Below, piece by piece: positions 1-8,053 of a DNA stretch of 55,586 bases (positions are counted from its first letter, which is position 1; every line of letters starts with the position of its first letter). The DNA lies in NCBI GenBank assembly GCA_004293725.1, contig REAW01000029.1, positions 1-55,586 of the forward strand. The letters are read 5' to 3'. Source of the DNA: Curvibacter sp. (lineage in GTDB: Bacteria > Pseudomonadota > Gammaproteobacteria > Burkholderiales > Burkholderiaceae_C). The position numbers and the translations under genes were made by a program. The notes under the pieces were generated by a model that was not told the DNA's origin, ran no database searches, and worked only from the letters and a program-made list of their open reading frames with translations.

Positions 1-14
1 GGCGTGATCCGTAC

Positions 15-72
15 TGCTACGAATTAGATAGCTGCTTGCGCATATTCAATATAGGTTTACGCCGTTTTATTG
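15..72 (-). repeat. Dispersed two-hairpin repeat, copy 1 (acnB leader)
   Basis: Read on the minus strand, the segment carries the family core TGCGCAAGCAGCTA followed by an A/T-rich stretch and a TAGC arm. It sits directly upstream of the acnB ribosome-binding site, so it would form part of the acnB 5' untranslated region. It is about as long as the copies at 18384, 49214 and 51848. Confidence 0.7.
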
Positions 73-90
73 TTACTGAAGGAGATGATG

Positions 91-2676
91 ATGTTAAAAG
101 CTTATCGTGACCATGTGGCCGAACGTGCCGCTCTGGGCATTCCCCCATTGGCTTTGTCTGCCAAGCAGACCAGCGAATTGATTGAATTGCTCAAAGCGCC
201 TCCAGCGGGAGAAGAAGCATTTTTGGTGGACCTGATCACGCATCGCGTACCTGCCGGCGTGGACGATGCTGCCAAGGTCAAAGCCAGTTACCTTGCTGCA
301 GTGGCCCATGGCACCGAAAAATGTGCCCTGATCTCGCGCGCCCGCGCCACCGAATTGCTGGGCACCATGCTGGGCGGCTACAACATCAGCCCGATGGTTG
401 ATTTGCTGGACGACGCGACCGTGGCTGCCGAAGCTGCGGAAGGCCTGAAGAAAACGTTGCTGATGTTTGACCAGTTCCATGACGTCAAGGAAAAGGCCGA
501 CAAGGGCAACGCGCACGCCAAAGCCGTGTTGCAAAGCTGGGCCGAAGCAGAGTGGTTCACCAGCCGCCCCGAAGTACCCCAGTCCATCACCGTCACCATC
601 CTGAAAGTGACTGGAGAAACCAATACGGACGACCTGTCTCCTGCACCTGACGCTTGGAGCCGCCCCGATATTCCGTTGCACGCCTTGGCCATGCTCAAGA
701 ACAAACGCGATGGCATCACCCCTGAAGAAGACGGCAAGCGCGGCCCCATCAAGTTCATTGAAGACCTGCGTGCCCGTGGCAATCTGGTGGCCTATGTGGG
801 CGATGTCGTTGGTACAGGCTCTTCCCGAAAGTCCGCCACCAACAGCGTGTTGTGGTTTACCGGTGAAGATATTCCTTTTGTGCCGAACAAGCGTTTTGGC
901 GGCGTGTGCCTGGGTACCAAGATCGCCCCAATTTTCTATAACACCATGGAAGATGCTGGGGCTCTGCCCATCGAGCTGGATGTGAACTCCATGAACATGG
1001 GCGACGTCGTTGAGTTGCGTCCCTATGACGGCAAGGCGTTCAAGGATGGCAAGGAGATCGCATCGTTTGTCGTGAAGAGTGAAGTCTTGTTCGACGAAGT
1101 GCGCGCCGGAGGCCGTATTCCCCTGATAATCGGCCGCGGCCTGACCGCCAAGGCCCGTGAAGCGTTGGGCCTGAAGCCCTCTACCTTGTTCCGACTGCCC
1201 CAGGATCCTGTGGACACCAAGAAAGGCTTCAGCCTTGCCCAGAAGATGGTCGGCCGTGCGTGCGGACTGCCAGAGGGCCAAGGCGTGCGACCCGGTACGT
1301 ATTGCGAGCCCAAGATGACGTCGGTGGGTTCGCAAGACACCACCGGCCCCATGACCCGTGACGAGCTGAAAGACCTGGCTTGCCTGGGCTTCAGTGCTGA
1401 TTTGGTGATGCAATCCTTCTGCCACACTGCCGCTTATCCCAAACCGGTGGACGTGAAGATGCACCACGAGCTGCCCGATTTCATCAGTACCCGCGGCGGT
1501 ATTTCGCTGCGTCCTGGTGATGGTGTCATCCATAGCTGGTTGAACCGCCTGCTCCTGCCTGACACCGTGGGCACCGGTGGCGATAGCCACACCCGTTTCC
1601 CCATCGGCATTAGCTTCCCCGCAGGCTCGGGTCTGGTGGCGTTTGCCGCTGCGACAGGCGTAATGCCGCTAGATATGCCCGAGTCGGTCTTGGTGCGCTT
1701 CAAGGGCAAGATGCAAAACGGTGTGACGCTACGTGACCTCGTCAATGCAATTCCTCTCTACGCCATCAAGGCAGGATTGCTCACGGTGGAGAAGAAGGGC
1801 AAGAAGAACATTTTTTCCGGTCGCATTCTGGAAATCGAAGGCTTGCCTGATTTGAAGGTTGAGCAGGCGTTTGAGTTGTCCGATGCGTCGGCTGAACGTT
1901 CTGCGGCCGGTTGCACCGTGCACCTGAACAAAGAACCGATCATTGAGTACATCAACAGCAACATCACCATGATGAAGTGGATGATTGCCAACGGTTATTC
2001 TGACGCCCGCACGCTGGCACGCCGCATTGCCGCCCAAGAGGCCTGGTTAAAAAATCCGGAGTTGCTGAAGGGGGATGCTGACGCGGACTACGCTGCGGTT
2101 ATAGAAATTGATCTGGCCGACATCCACGAACCTATCGTGGCATGCCCCAATGACCCGGACGATGTAAAGACATTGGCCGACGTAGCGGGTGCCAAGATCG
2201 ACGAAGTGTTCATTGGCTCTTGCATGACTAACATCGGTCATTTCCGCGCGGCCTCCAAGCTGCTGGAGAATAAGCGCGACATCCCGGTCAAACTTTGGGT
2301 TGCCCCACCAACCAAGATGGATGCGAAGCAACTGAGCGACGAAGGCCATTACGGCGTGCTGGGCAGTGCTGGCGCACGCATGGAAATGCCGGGCTGTAGC
2401 CTCTGCATGGGCAACCAGGCACAGGTGAAGGAGGGCGCCACCGTGTTCTCCACATCTACGAGAAACTTCCCCAACCGTCTCGGTAAAAATAGCAATGTGT
2501 ACCTGGGTTCGGCCGAACTGGCTGCTATCTGCTCCAAGCTGGGGCGTATTCCTACCAAAGAAGAGTACTTGGCCGACATGGGCGTGCTGACGGCGGCAAG
2601 CGACAAGGTGTACCAATATTTGAACTTTGACAAGATCGACGACTACACCGACTCCGCTGCAACCGTGAATGCCTAA
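91..2676 (+). CDS. acnB: Aconitate hydratase B (bifunctional 2-methylisocitrate dehydratase)
   Basis: This is the TCA-cycle enzyme that interconverts citrate and isocitrate in the cytoplasm. The protein has 861 residues, the usual AcnB length. It begins [20 protein letters not shown], the typical AcnB N-terminus with its HEAT-like domain, followed by the swivel and catalytic domains. The 4Fe-4S ligands are visible as the Cys in IGSCMTN (about residue 711) and the CSLC pair (about 769 and 772). Three in-frame ATGs occur at 85, 88 and 91. I chose 91 because GGAG at 81-84 is then correctly spaced. A strong terminator follows, so the gene is monocistronic. AcnB also oxidises 2-methylaconitate-type intermediates in some bacteria, but nothing nearby points to that role. 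Confidence 0.97.
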   Translation: MLKAYRDHVAERAALGIPPLALSAKQTSELIELLKAPPAGEEAFLVDLITHRVPAGVDDAAKVKASYLAAVAHGTEKCALISRARATELLGTMLGGYNISPMVDLLDDATVAAEAAEGLKKTLLMFDQFHDVKEKADKGNAHAKAVLQSWAEAEWFTSRPEVPQSITVTILKVTGETNTDDLSPAPDAWSRPDIPLHALAMLKNKRDGITPEEDGKRGPIKFIEDLRARGNLVAYVGDVVGTGSSRKSATNSVLWFTGEDIPFVPNKRFGGVCLGTKIAPIFYNTMEDAGALPIELDVNSMNMGDVVELRPYDGKAFKDGKEIASFVVKSEVLFDEVRAGGRIPLIIGRGLTAKAREALGLKPSTLFRLPQDPVDTKKGFSLAQKMVGRACGLPEGQGVRPGTYCEPKMTSVGSQDTTGPMTRDELKDLACLGFSADLVMQSFCHTAAYPKPVDVKMHHELPDFISTRGGISLRPGDGVIHSWLNRLLLPDTVGTGGDSHTRFPIGISFPAGSGLVAFAAATGVMPLDMPESVLVRFKGKMQNGVTLRDLVNAIPLYAIKAGLLTVEKKGKKNIFSGRILEIEGLPDLKVEQAFELSDASAERSAAGCTVHLNKEPIIEYINSNITMMKWMIANGYSDARTLARRIAAQEAWLKNPELLKGDADADYAAVIEIDLADIHEPIVACPNDPDDVKTLADVAGAKIDEVFIGSCMTNIGHFRAASKLLENKRDIPVKLWVAPPTKMDAKQLSDEGHYGVLGSAGARMEMPGCSLCMGNQAQVKEGATVFSTSTRNFPNRLGKNSNVYLGSAELAAICSKLGRIPTKEEYLADMGVLTAASDKVYQYLNFDKIDDYTDSAATVNA

Positions 2677-2702
2677 ACAGCTTACGGCGTGACCGTGTAA
2701 GA

Positions 2703-2734
2703 AGCCCCGTCGTGCAAGCGACGGGGCTTTTTTT
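2703..2734 (+). terminator. Intrinsic terminator of acnB
   Basis: A 10-bp perfect stem (AGCCCCGTCG paired with CGACGGGGCT) with a short loop is followed by seven T residues. It ends the acnB transcript. Confidence 0.93.
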
Positions 2735-2735
2735 A

Positions 2736-3095
2736 TGGCCGGATAAGTGGGATCGGGAGCGTGGAAGCCTTTTTGTTGTCGGTCGCCAGCAGTGTTGTCG
2801 TGGCGTCCGCGTGGTACGGTCGTCTGAAAAGTCTGCCAGCAGGATAGTGGTAAATCGCGGCTCTGTTGAGTTGGGGCATTGCCTTACTCAATTCCTTGTT
2901 GCAGGCGCCTTCTTGCCATGGTGTGCCTGAAACAGCCCGTCAAAAAGGATTTTGTGTGGGCTGGCCCGGTTATGGTGGGGCGGCGTACTTCATTTTCCAC
3001 GCCCCTTGAACGCTATCTGTTTCTCCGCAACACACCGTGGGCGAAAGCTCGAGCGACTTGCCTTGGTGGCGTCAGTCTTTCGAGTATTGAACAAG
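2736..3095. other. Intergenic stretch with no convincing gene
   Basis: About 360 bp between the acnB terminator and the end of the convergent membrane-protein gene. Short open frames exist, but they lack ribosome-binding sites and recognisable protein character. I see no tRNA, hairpin terminator or repeat copy here. Confidence 0.5.
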
Positions 3096-3569
3096 TCAAT
3101 CTGCTGATTCTTTTAGGCCTGCGCCTTGGGAGAGGCTACTTGATCGTTCCATCTGGTATTCAAAGTAGCGCTGGAAACTAAAGGCCATGCTGGCCATCAG
3201 CACGGTGGTCCCCAACATCAGAGCCAAGCCTAAACCAATGATGGTGATCCAGTTGCTGATACCTTGGGGGGCGTCTTCAGGGCTTGTAGGGTTGAACTTG
3301 CGGTTCCAGTGTTCCGCCGACATCAGCCCGTAGACGATGGCGTTGAGTGCACACCCGGCCAGCGTAAAACCTAGCAACGGCATCAGCACCCAGCTCCATT
3401 GGTCGTCTACCCCGAAAGTGCGGACGCGGAGCACGCCGTAACAGCCCAGTAGGGTGGGGATGGGCAACAGAAGGGCGAGGGTGTCGAACCGGCCCAGAAG
3501 GTAGCGGCGGTGCAGGCCCAGGGCGCCCAGCAACAAGGTGAGCCAGACTGCAATAGTCTTGTTTTTCAT
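3096..3569 (-). CDS. Small TM2-like integral membrane protein, function unknown
   Basis: The 157-residue protein starts MKNKTIAVWLTLLLGALGLH and has about four hydrophobic segments. The motif GALGLHRRYLLGRF resembles the TM2-domain signature (G-x-G-x-H-x-F/Y-Y-x-G). The ATG at 3569 overlaps the TGA of the upstream acetyltransferase gene in an ATGA junction, so the pair is probably translationally coupled. The polar linker around residues 95-110 is unremarkable. No function can be assigned, and the TM2 comparison is only a resemblance. Confidence 0.75.
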   Translation of the reverse strand: MKNKTIAVWLTLLLGALGLHRRYLLGRFDTLALLLPIPTLLGCYGVLRVRTFGVDDQWSWVLMPLLGFTLAGCALNAIVYGLMSAEHWNRKFNPTSPEDAPQGISNWITIIGLGLALMLGTTVLMASMAFSFQRYFEYQMERSSSLSQGAGLKESAD

Positions 3570-4099
3570 GTCGCTGCGTCCGCTGCGGGGGTGGTGTTGC
3601 CGGCACCAATAAAGCGCTCCATCAGCACCACATCCAGCCATCGGTCAAATTTCCAGCCACAAGCAGATAGCACGCCCACCGCTTGGAAGCCGCAACTTTG
3701 GTGCACGCCGATGGAGCCTTGGTTGGCAGAGTCACCAATTACTGCGATCAGTTTTCGCACCCCGGCGCGTTCAGCTTGTGCTATCAGCTCTTGCAATAGC
3801 AGACGCCCCAGTCCACGGCCAGTAGCCGCAGGTGCCAAGTAAATGGAGTCTTCGGCTGAGAAGCGGTAGGCCGGGCGTGGCTTGAACCAGTTGCAGTATG
3901 CAAATCCGATAACGCCAGAGCCATCCTCCAGCACTAGGTAAGGAAGTCCCTTGGACAACACATCGGCACGCCGTTCTGCCATGTCGTCTTCTGTAGGGGG
4001 AGTAATCTCAAAAGTCCCCGTGCCATGGAGCACGTGGTGAGCGTAAATTGCGGTCAAAGCGCCGACGTCGGCATGGCTGCTGGGTCTAATTGTGGTCAT
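3566..4099 (-). CDS. GNAT N-acetyltransferase, phosphinothricin/MddA type
   Basis: The 177-residue protein starts MTTIRPSSHADVGALTAIYA. It shows the GNAT acetyl-CoA loop (GRGLGRLLLQ) and the subfamily's C-terminal pattern VIGDSAN...SIGVHQSCGF...GWKFDRWLDVVLM, typical of Pat/Bar and methionine-sulfone/sulfoximine acetyltransferases. It probably acetylates an amino-acid-like substrate; which one cannot be told. The gene is divergent from rpsP and overlaps the downstream membrane-protein gene by 4 nt. The conserved GWKFD motif gives good confidence in the subfamily. Confidence 0.88.
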   Translation of the reverse strand: MTTIRPSSHADVGALTAIYAHHVLHGTGTFEITPPTEDDMAERRADVLSKGLPYLVLEDGSGVIGFAYCNWFKPRPAYRFSAEDSIYLAPAATGRGLGRLLLQELIAQAERAGVRKLIAVIGDSANQGSIGVHQSCGFQAVGVLSACGWKFDRWLDVVLMERFIGAGNTTPAADAAT

Positions 4100-4114
4100 G
4101 TAGATGGAAAACGT

Positions 4115-4120
4115 TATAAT
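4115..4120 (+). promoter_or_regulatory. Consensus -10 box (TATAAT) of the rpsP operon
   Basis: A perfect TATAAT lies about 97 bp before the rpsP start. A -35 element is weak (TTGTGG at 4090 or TGGTCA at 4093, depending on spacer). Initiation is expected near 4126-4128, directly at the base of the leader stem described next. Confidence 0.65.
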
Positions 4121-4128
4121 GGAGAGCT

Positions 4129-4199
4129 ATTCAGAGTGTCACTGGCCGGGTGGTCAGTTGCGTGTCTCAACTCTGAATTAAATGGCTGATTTATATCAG
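4129..4199 (+). promoter_or_regulatory. Structured 5' leader of rpsP
   Basis: Three nested or adjacent stems are visible. A perfect 9-bp outer stem pairs ATTCAGAGT (4129-4137) with ACTCTGAAT (4170-4178). Inside it is a 7-bp hairpin, ACTGGCC (4141-4147) with GGTCAGT (4152-4158), including one G-U pair. Downstream is a CTGAT/ATCAG hairpin (4186-4199) close to the start codon. Ribosomal-protein leaders often bind a cognate protein for autoregulation; that role here is inference. Confidence 0.55.
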
Positions 4200-4217
4200 T
4201 CACCCAAAGGATAAATC

Positions 4218-4469
4218 ATGGTCGTCATTCGACTCGCCCGTGGCGGTGCAAAAGCACGCCCGTTTTTCAATATTGTTGTGGCTGACAAGCGTACCCGTCG
4301 TGACGGTCGCTTCATCGAGCGTATCGGGTTTTACAACCCCATCGCTACGGCCAACGAAGAAAGTATCCGCATTGCGCAGGATCGCCTGACGTACTGGCAA
4401 GGTGTGGGCGCTCAAGCGTCTCCTACCGTAGAGCGTCTGATTAACCAAGCCGCTAAAAAAGCCGCTTAA
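4218..4469 (+). CDS. rpsP: 30S ribosomal protein S16
   Basis: The 83-residue protein begins [20 protein letters not shown] and continues with the S16 pattern [15 protein letters not shown]. Length and motifs are those of the family. It is first in the conserved rpsP-rimM-trmD-rplS cluster. AAAGGA upstream provides the ribosome-binding site, and a consensus -10 box and structured leader precede the gene. Confidence 0.97.
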   Translation: MVVIRLARGGAKARPFFNIVVADKRTRRDGRFIERIGFYNPIATANEESIRIAQDRLTYWQGVGAQASPTVERLINQAAKKAA

Positions 4470-4477
4470 TGGTGAGG

Positions 4478-4508
4478 CTGGAACGCGTGGTAATACCGCG
4501 GGTTCCAG
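4478..4508 (+). promoter_or_regulatory. Strong rpsP-rimM intercistronic hairpin
   Basis: The 31-nt segment folds into a 15-position stem with a single G-G mismatch and an AAT loop, running from CTGGAAC to GTTCCAG. TGTTTTC follows. It may attenuate or process the mRNA between rpsP and rimM and sits where the rimM ribosome-binding site should be. The T-run is too short for a confident terminator call. Confidence 0.65.
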
Positions 4509-4523
4509 TGTTTTCTGCATACC

Positions 4524-5087
4524 ATGTTGCCCGGTCTTGATGTTGCTGAATTGCCAGCGGACGCTATAGAGGTCGGTCGCATTGCGGATGCTTGGGGTGT
4601 CAAGGGCTGGTTCAAGGTCCTCCCCTATAGTGCAGATCCAGAGGCACTTTTCTCCTCCAAGCGCTGGTTTCTTTTGCCTACTGAAAAAGGTGTGAAGACC
4701 TTTGTAGGGACTGCCTCCCTTTCTGTCAAAGAGGCGAAGATGCATTCCGATTCCGTTGTTGCATGTGCCGACGGGGTGCTGGACCGCAACGCTGCTGAAG
4801 CCTTGCGTGGAGCGCGTATTTTTGTTTCCCGTTCCAGCTTTCCTGCGGCAGCGGATAACGAGTACTACTGGGTTGATCTTATCGGCCTGAATGTGATCAA
4901 TCGTCAAGACGAGGCACTTGGTACGGTGCGGGAACTCTTGTCAACAGGCCCGCAAACCGTCTTGGTGCTTGAATATTTTTCCGATGACAAGGTGCAAGAG
5001 CGCATGATTCCTTTTGTATCTGCCTATGTGGATTCTGTGGATATTGCCTCCAAGGTCATTCGTGTGGACTGGCTCTCTGACTACTGA
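4524..5087 (+). CDS. rimM: Ribosome maturation factor RimM
   Basis: The 187-residue protein helps assemble the head of the 30S subunit together with S19. The N-terminal RimM domain begins with AIEVGRIADAWGVKGWFKV. The C-terminal PRC-barrel carries YYWVDLIGLNV and ends with VIRVDW. It lies between rpsP and trmD in the usual order. No good Shine-Dalgarno precedes the ATG at 4524; the region is occupied by the hairpin at 4478-4508, which suggests translational control. Confidence 0.95.
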   Translation: MLPGLDVAELPADAIEVGRIADAWGVKGWFKVLPYSADPEALFSSKRWFLLPTEKGVKTFVGTASLSVKEAKMHSDSVVACADGVLDRNAAEALRGARIFVSRSSFPAAADNEYYWVDLIGLNVINRQDEALGTVRELLSTGPQTVLVLEYFSDDKVQERMIPFVSAYVDSVDIASKVIRVDWLSDY

Positions 5088-5098
5088 TCGGCGTGCGC

Positions 5099-5845
5099 AT
5101 GCGCTTTGACGTCATTACGCTGTTTCCCGAGTTGTTTGAGCCCTTTCTCAAGGTGGGCATTACGCGCCGTGCTTTCGAGACCGGGCAGGTACATGTGCAA
5201 CTCACCAACCCCCGAGATTACGCCAGCGGCAATTACCGTCGGGTAGACGATCGACCTTTTGGCGGGGGGCCTGGAATGGTCATGATGGCCGAACCATTGG
5301 AAAAATCTTTGCTTGCGATTCGCGCCTGCCGCAATGACCAAGTGCCAGTATTGTTGTTCTCCCCGATTGGACAAGCACTGAACCACACCGCCGTGGAGCG
5401 CTGGTCCAACAGCGAGGGGGCCATTTTGGTTTGTGGCCGATACGAAGGCATAGACCAGCGGTTCATAGACCGGTATGTCGATGGGCAAATCAGCTTGGGT
5501 GACTTTGTGCTGTCCGGCGGCGAGCTGGCGGCCATGGCCATGCTTGATGCCATTGCGCGCCTTCAGCCTGGTGTACTCAGCGACGCCGATAGCCACCACC
5601 AAGACAGTTTTAACCCATCGCTGGATGGCCTGCTGGATTGTCCCCACTACACCAGGCCAGAGAATTGGGCAGAGCAGGCTGTGCCGGAGGTGTTGACGTC
5701 GGGGCACCATGAGCAAATCGAGCGCTGGCGGCGCGAGCAGCGTCTCGCGTTAACCGCACAGCACCGCCCTGATTTACTTGACGCCGCACGCAAGCAGGGG
5801 CGGTTGGATAAGTGTGATGAGAGCTACTTGGCTGGAAAGCCTTGA
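5099..5845 (+). CDS. trmD: tRNA (guanine37-N1)-methyltransferase
   Basis: The enzyme methylates G37 next to the anticodon using S-adenosylmethionine. The 248-residue product starts MRFDVITLFPELFEPF and has the family motif FGGGPGMVM and the SAM-binding trefoil-knot segments (CGRYEGIDQRF; SLGDFVLSGGE). A GTG six bases upstream (5093) is an alternative start; I prefer the ATG because family members begin with MRFD. The gene starts 11 nt after rimM stops. Confidence 0.96.
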   Translation: MRFDVITLFPELFEPFLKVGITRRAFETGQVHVQLTNPRDYASGNYRRVDDRPFGGGPGMVMMAEPLEKSLLAIRACRNDQVPVLLFSPIGQALNHTAVERWSNSEGAILVCGRYEGIDQRFIDRYVDGQISLGDFVLSGGELAAMAMLDAIARLQPGVLSDADSHHQDSFNPSLDGLLDCPHYTRPENWAEQAVPEVLTSGHHEQIERWRREQRLALTAQHRPDLLDAARKQGRLDKCDESYLAGKP

Positions 5846-5857
5846 GCTTGCTATAAT
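5828..5857 (+). promoter_or_regulatory. Promoter for rplS
   Basis: TTGGCT (5828-5833) and a perfect TATAAT (5852-5857) are separated by 18 bp. The -35 lies inside the end of trmD. This would give rplS its own transcript with a leader of roughly 95 nt, which fits the need for more L19 than RimM or TrmD. Confidence 0.65.
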
Positions 5858-5960
5858 CGCTGGCTAACCGATCCTCTGCTCGGCCAGGCCACGCTTCTTT
5901 GGGGAGACTGTGGTTGGTACCAATTCCGGCACCGGCGCTTGCAAGATCACGAAGGAAATC

Positions 5961-6332
5961 ATGAACCTGATCCAAACTCTTGAGCAAGAAGAAATTGCTC
6001 GTCTGGGCAAAACCATCCCAGCATTCGCCCCCGGTGACACCGTGGTGGTGAGCGTGAACGTTGTTGAAGGCACTCGCAAGCGTGTGCAGGCTTACGAGGG
6101 TGTCGTGATTGCCAAGCGCAATCGTGGCCTGAACAGCGGCTTCATCGTGCGCAAGATCTCCAGTGGCGAAGGTGTGGAACGTACATTCCAAACTTATAGC
6201 CCCCTGATCGCTAGCATTGAAGTCAAGCGCCGTGGTGACGTGCGCCGTGCCAAGCTGTACTACCTGCGTGACCGCAGCGGTAAGTCTGCGCGTATCAAGG
6301 AAAAGCTGCCAGCAAAGAAAACATCCGCGTAA
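5961..6332 (+). CDS. rplS: 50S ribosomal protein L19
   Basis: The 123-residue protein starts [20 protein letters not shown] and contains the L19 patterns [23 protein letters not shown] and [16 protein letters not shown]. The ATG at 5961 is preceded by AAGGAA; an upstream in-frame start at 5910 would add an unrelated tail. The gene has its own predicted promoter and ends in an intrinsic terminator. Confidence 0.96.
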   Translation: MNLIQTLEQEEIARLGKTIPAFAPGDTVVVSVNVVEGTRKRVQAYEGVVIAKRNRGLNSGFIVRKISSGEGVERTFQTYSPLIASIEVKRRGDVRRAKLYYLRDRSGKSARIKEKLPAKKTSA

Positions 6333-6353
6333 TTCAACGCTCTGTTTTTTGGC

Positions 6354-6391
6354 AAAAAGCCGCCCCAGCATCTGCTTGTGGCGGCTTTTTT
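6354..6391 (+). terminator. Intrinsic terminator of rplS
   Basis: AAAAAGCCGCC (6354-6364) pairs with GGCGGCTTTTT (6380-6390), with a 15-nt loop and a six-T tail. The tail ends only 1 nt before the ATG of the next gene. Confidence 0.88.
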
Positions 6392-6392
6392 C

Positions 6393-7109
6393 ATGGCTCG
6401 GCCTGATTTCGATTTTTTGGATTGGCATGAATTGAGCAACCCACCCTTGTTTGACCCGCGCATGGTCCCTGTCGCTGGGTTGGATACCCATTTGCCCGCA
6501 GTGTCTATAGAGGCATTAAGTGCCGACGCTCTGCGGAGGCGTTTTGCAGCGGCGCCCGTGTGGTCGCCGGAACTGATCGCGGAGCCAGCTTTTTCCAATC
6601 GTATGCCGTCGCAGGCTTCCGTGCTGGTGCCACTGGTGATGCGTGAGTCATTGACCGTTTTGCTAACCCACCGAACCAGTCACTTGTCCAGCCATTCGGG
6701 TCAGGTAGCTTTTCCGGGTGGTAAGGCCGATCCCGAAGATGCCGATGCAATAGCCACGGCGCTGCGCGAAGCCCAAGAGGAAGTCGGCTTGTCTTCCAGC
6801 CACGTAGAGGTATTGGGCACTATGCCCACCTACACCACGGGCAGCGCGTTTGTGGTGACGCCGGTGGTGGCATTGGTGAGTGAACAAATGGTGATTGAGC
6901 CTAACCCCAATGAAGTGGCCCAGGTGTTTGAAGTGCCGCTGCAGTTCCTCATGAACCCTGCCAACCACCGCCGCTACTGCGTGCAGTGGGAAGGAAATGC
7001 GCGTGAATGGTTGTCCATGCCCTACCACGATGGGCATATGGAGCACTTTATTTGGGGTGCAACAGCTGGCATGCTGCGCAATCTGTACCGATTTCTCCAA
7101 GCGCAATGA
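6393..7109 (+). CDS. CoA pyrophosphatase-type Nudix hydrolase
   Basis: The 238-residue protein has the NudL/YeaB signature LTHRTSHLSSHSGQVAFPGG immediately before the Nudix box (GGKADPEDAD...REAQEEVGL). This combination marks Nudix enzymes that cleave coenzyme A to 3',5'-ADP and phosphopantetheine. The ATG at 6393 abuts the T-tail of the rplS terminator and has no separate Shine-Dalgarno. A GTG at 6378 would lie within the terminator hairpin. A later ATG at 6462 cannot be excluded. The CobD-like gene follows 13 bp after the stop. Confidence 0.9.
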   Translation: MARPDFDFLDWHELSNPPLFDPRMVPVAGLDTHLPAVSIEALSADALRRRFAAAPVWSPELIAEPAFSNRMPSQASVLVPLVMRESLTVLLTHRTSHLSSHSGQVAFPGGKADPEDADAIATALREAQEEVGLSSSHVEVLGTMPTYTTGSAFVVTPVVALVSEQMVIEPNPNEVAQVFEVPLQFLMNPANHRRYCVQWEGNAREWLSMPYHDGHMEHFIWGATAGMLRNLYRFLQAQ

Positions 7110-7122
7110 TTATGATTGCTGC

Positions 7123-8043
7123 ATGAGTTTCATCGCCATACTTCTCGCGCTTTTGCTAGAGCAAGCCAAGCCGCTGCCGCAGATCAATCCGGTGCACAAC
7201 TTAGTGCGAAATTGGGTGCGCTGGGTCATGCGCAATTTTGATGCGGGGGGCCCCCAACATGGCTGGCTGGCTTGGTCGCTTGCGGTACTGGGCCCCAGTC
7301 TGGCGGTACTGGCGGTGCATTGGCTCTTGGTGTGGCAACTGGGCTGGGCATTGGCCGTGGTGTGGAACGTCGCCATTCTGTATGCCACCCTGGGGTTTCG
7401 CCAATTTAGCCATCACTTCACCATCGTGCGTGACGCCTTACTGGAAGGAGATGAGACTGCCGCGCGCGCAGCATTGGCTCAGTGGATGCGTATTGATACC
7501 AGCGCCTTGCCGCGCAGCGAGATGGTGCGCCATGTGATTGAACATTCGGTGCTAAGTGCGCATCGCCATGTGTTTGGCGTGTTCGCCTGGTACTCGATTC
7601 TGACCGCGATGGGGCTGGGGCCAGCCGGCGCGGTGTTCTACCGGGTGAGTGAGTATGTGGCTGTGTTTGCCAAGCGCACACAGCGGCCGGAAACGGCCCC
7701 CGTCAGCGATGCCGTTCGGGGCCAAGCCCAGAGCGCTTGGGCGGTGATCGATTGGTTTCCGGCGCGCGTGACTGCATTGAGCTTTGCTTTTGTAGGCAGC
7801 TTTGAAGAGGCCGTGGATAGTTGGCGCCGACACGCTGCAGCGAATCCACTGGACAACGATGGTGTCGTGCTGGCCGCCACCGCTGGTGCGGTGAACGTGC
7901 GTCTGGGTGAGAACGATCCTATCGGCAGCGGTCAAATCCCGGAGCTTGGCCATTTGCGCGCAGTGGTAGGCCTCGTGTGGCGCACAGTGGTAATGTGGAT
8001 GGTGTTTTTGGCGCTGCTCTCGCTGGCGCGCCTGATTGGCTAA
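7123..8043 (+). CDS. CobD/CbiB-family membrane protein
   Basis: The 306-residue integral membrane protein starts MSFIAILLALLLEQAKPLPQ and carries the family features FRQFSHHFTIVRDALLEGD, FGVFAWYSILTAMGLGPAGA and a C-terminal hydrophobic helix. Betaproteobacteria often carry such a gene outside cobalamin clusters; it also resembles AmpE. Involvement in B12 synthesis is therefore not assumed. TATGAT ends exactly 6 nt before the ATG and there is no Shine-Dalgarno, consistent with a leaderless transcript. It is convergent with rsgA, with a 10-bp gap. Confidence 0.85.
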   Translation: MSFIAILLALLLEQAKPLPQINPVHNLVRNWVRWVMRNFDAGGPQHGWLAWSLAVLGPSLAVLAVHWLLVWQLGWALAVVWNVAILYATLGFRQFSHHFTIVRDALLEGDETAARAALAQWMRIDTSALPRSEMVRHVIEHSVLSAHRHVFGVFAWYSILTAMGLGPAGAVFYRVSEYVAVFAKRTQRPETAPVSDAVRGQAQSAWAVIDWFPARVTALSFAFVGSFEEAVDSWRRHAAANPLDNDGVVLAATAGAVNVRLGENDPIGSGQIPELGHLRAVVGLVWRTVVMWMVFLALLSLARLIG

Positions 8044-8053
8044 ATCAGCTTGC

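Noticed and set aside
94..1590. Long open frame (498 codons) antisense to acnB
   Set aside because: It is a shadow of the GC-rich acnB codons, has no ribosome-binding site, and its translation has no domain character. Similar antisense frames over uvrD, polA, the RND pump and dxs were rejected for the same reason.
2712..3181. Short plus-strand frames between acnB and the membrane-protein gene
   Set aside because: They lack start signals and compositional character, and the second overlaps the convergent gene.
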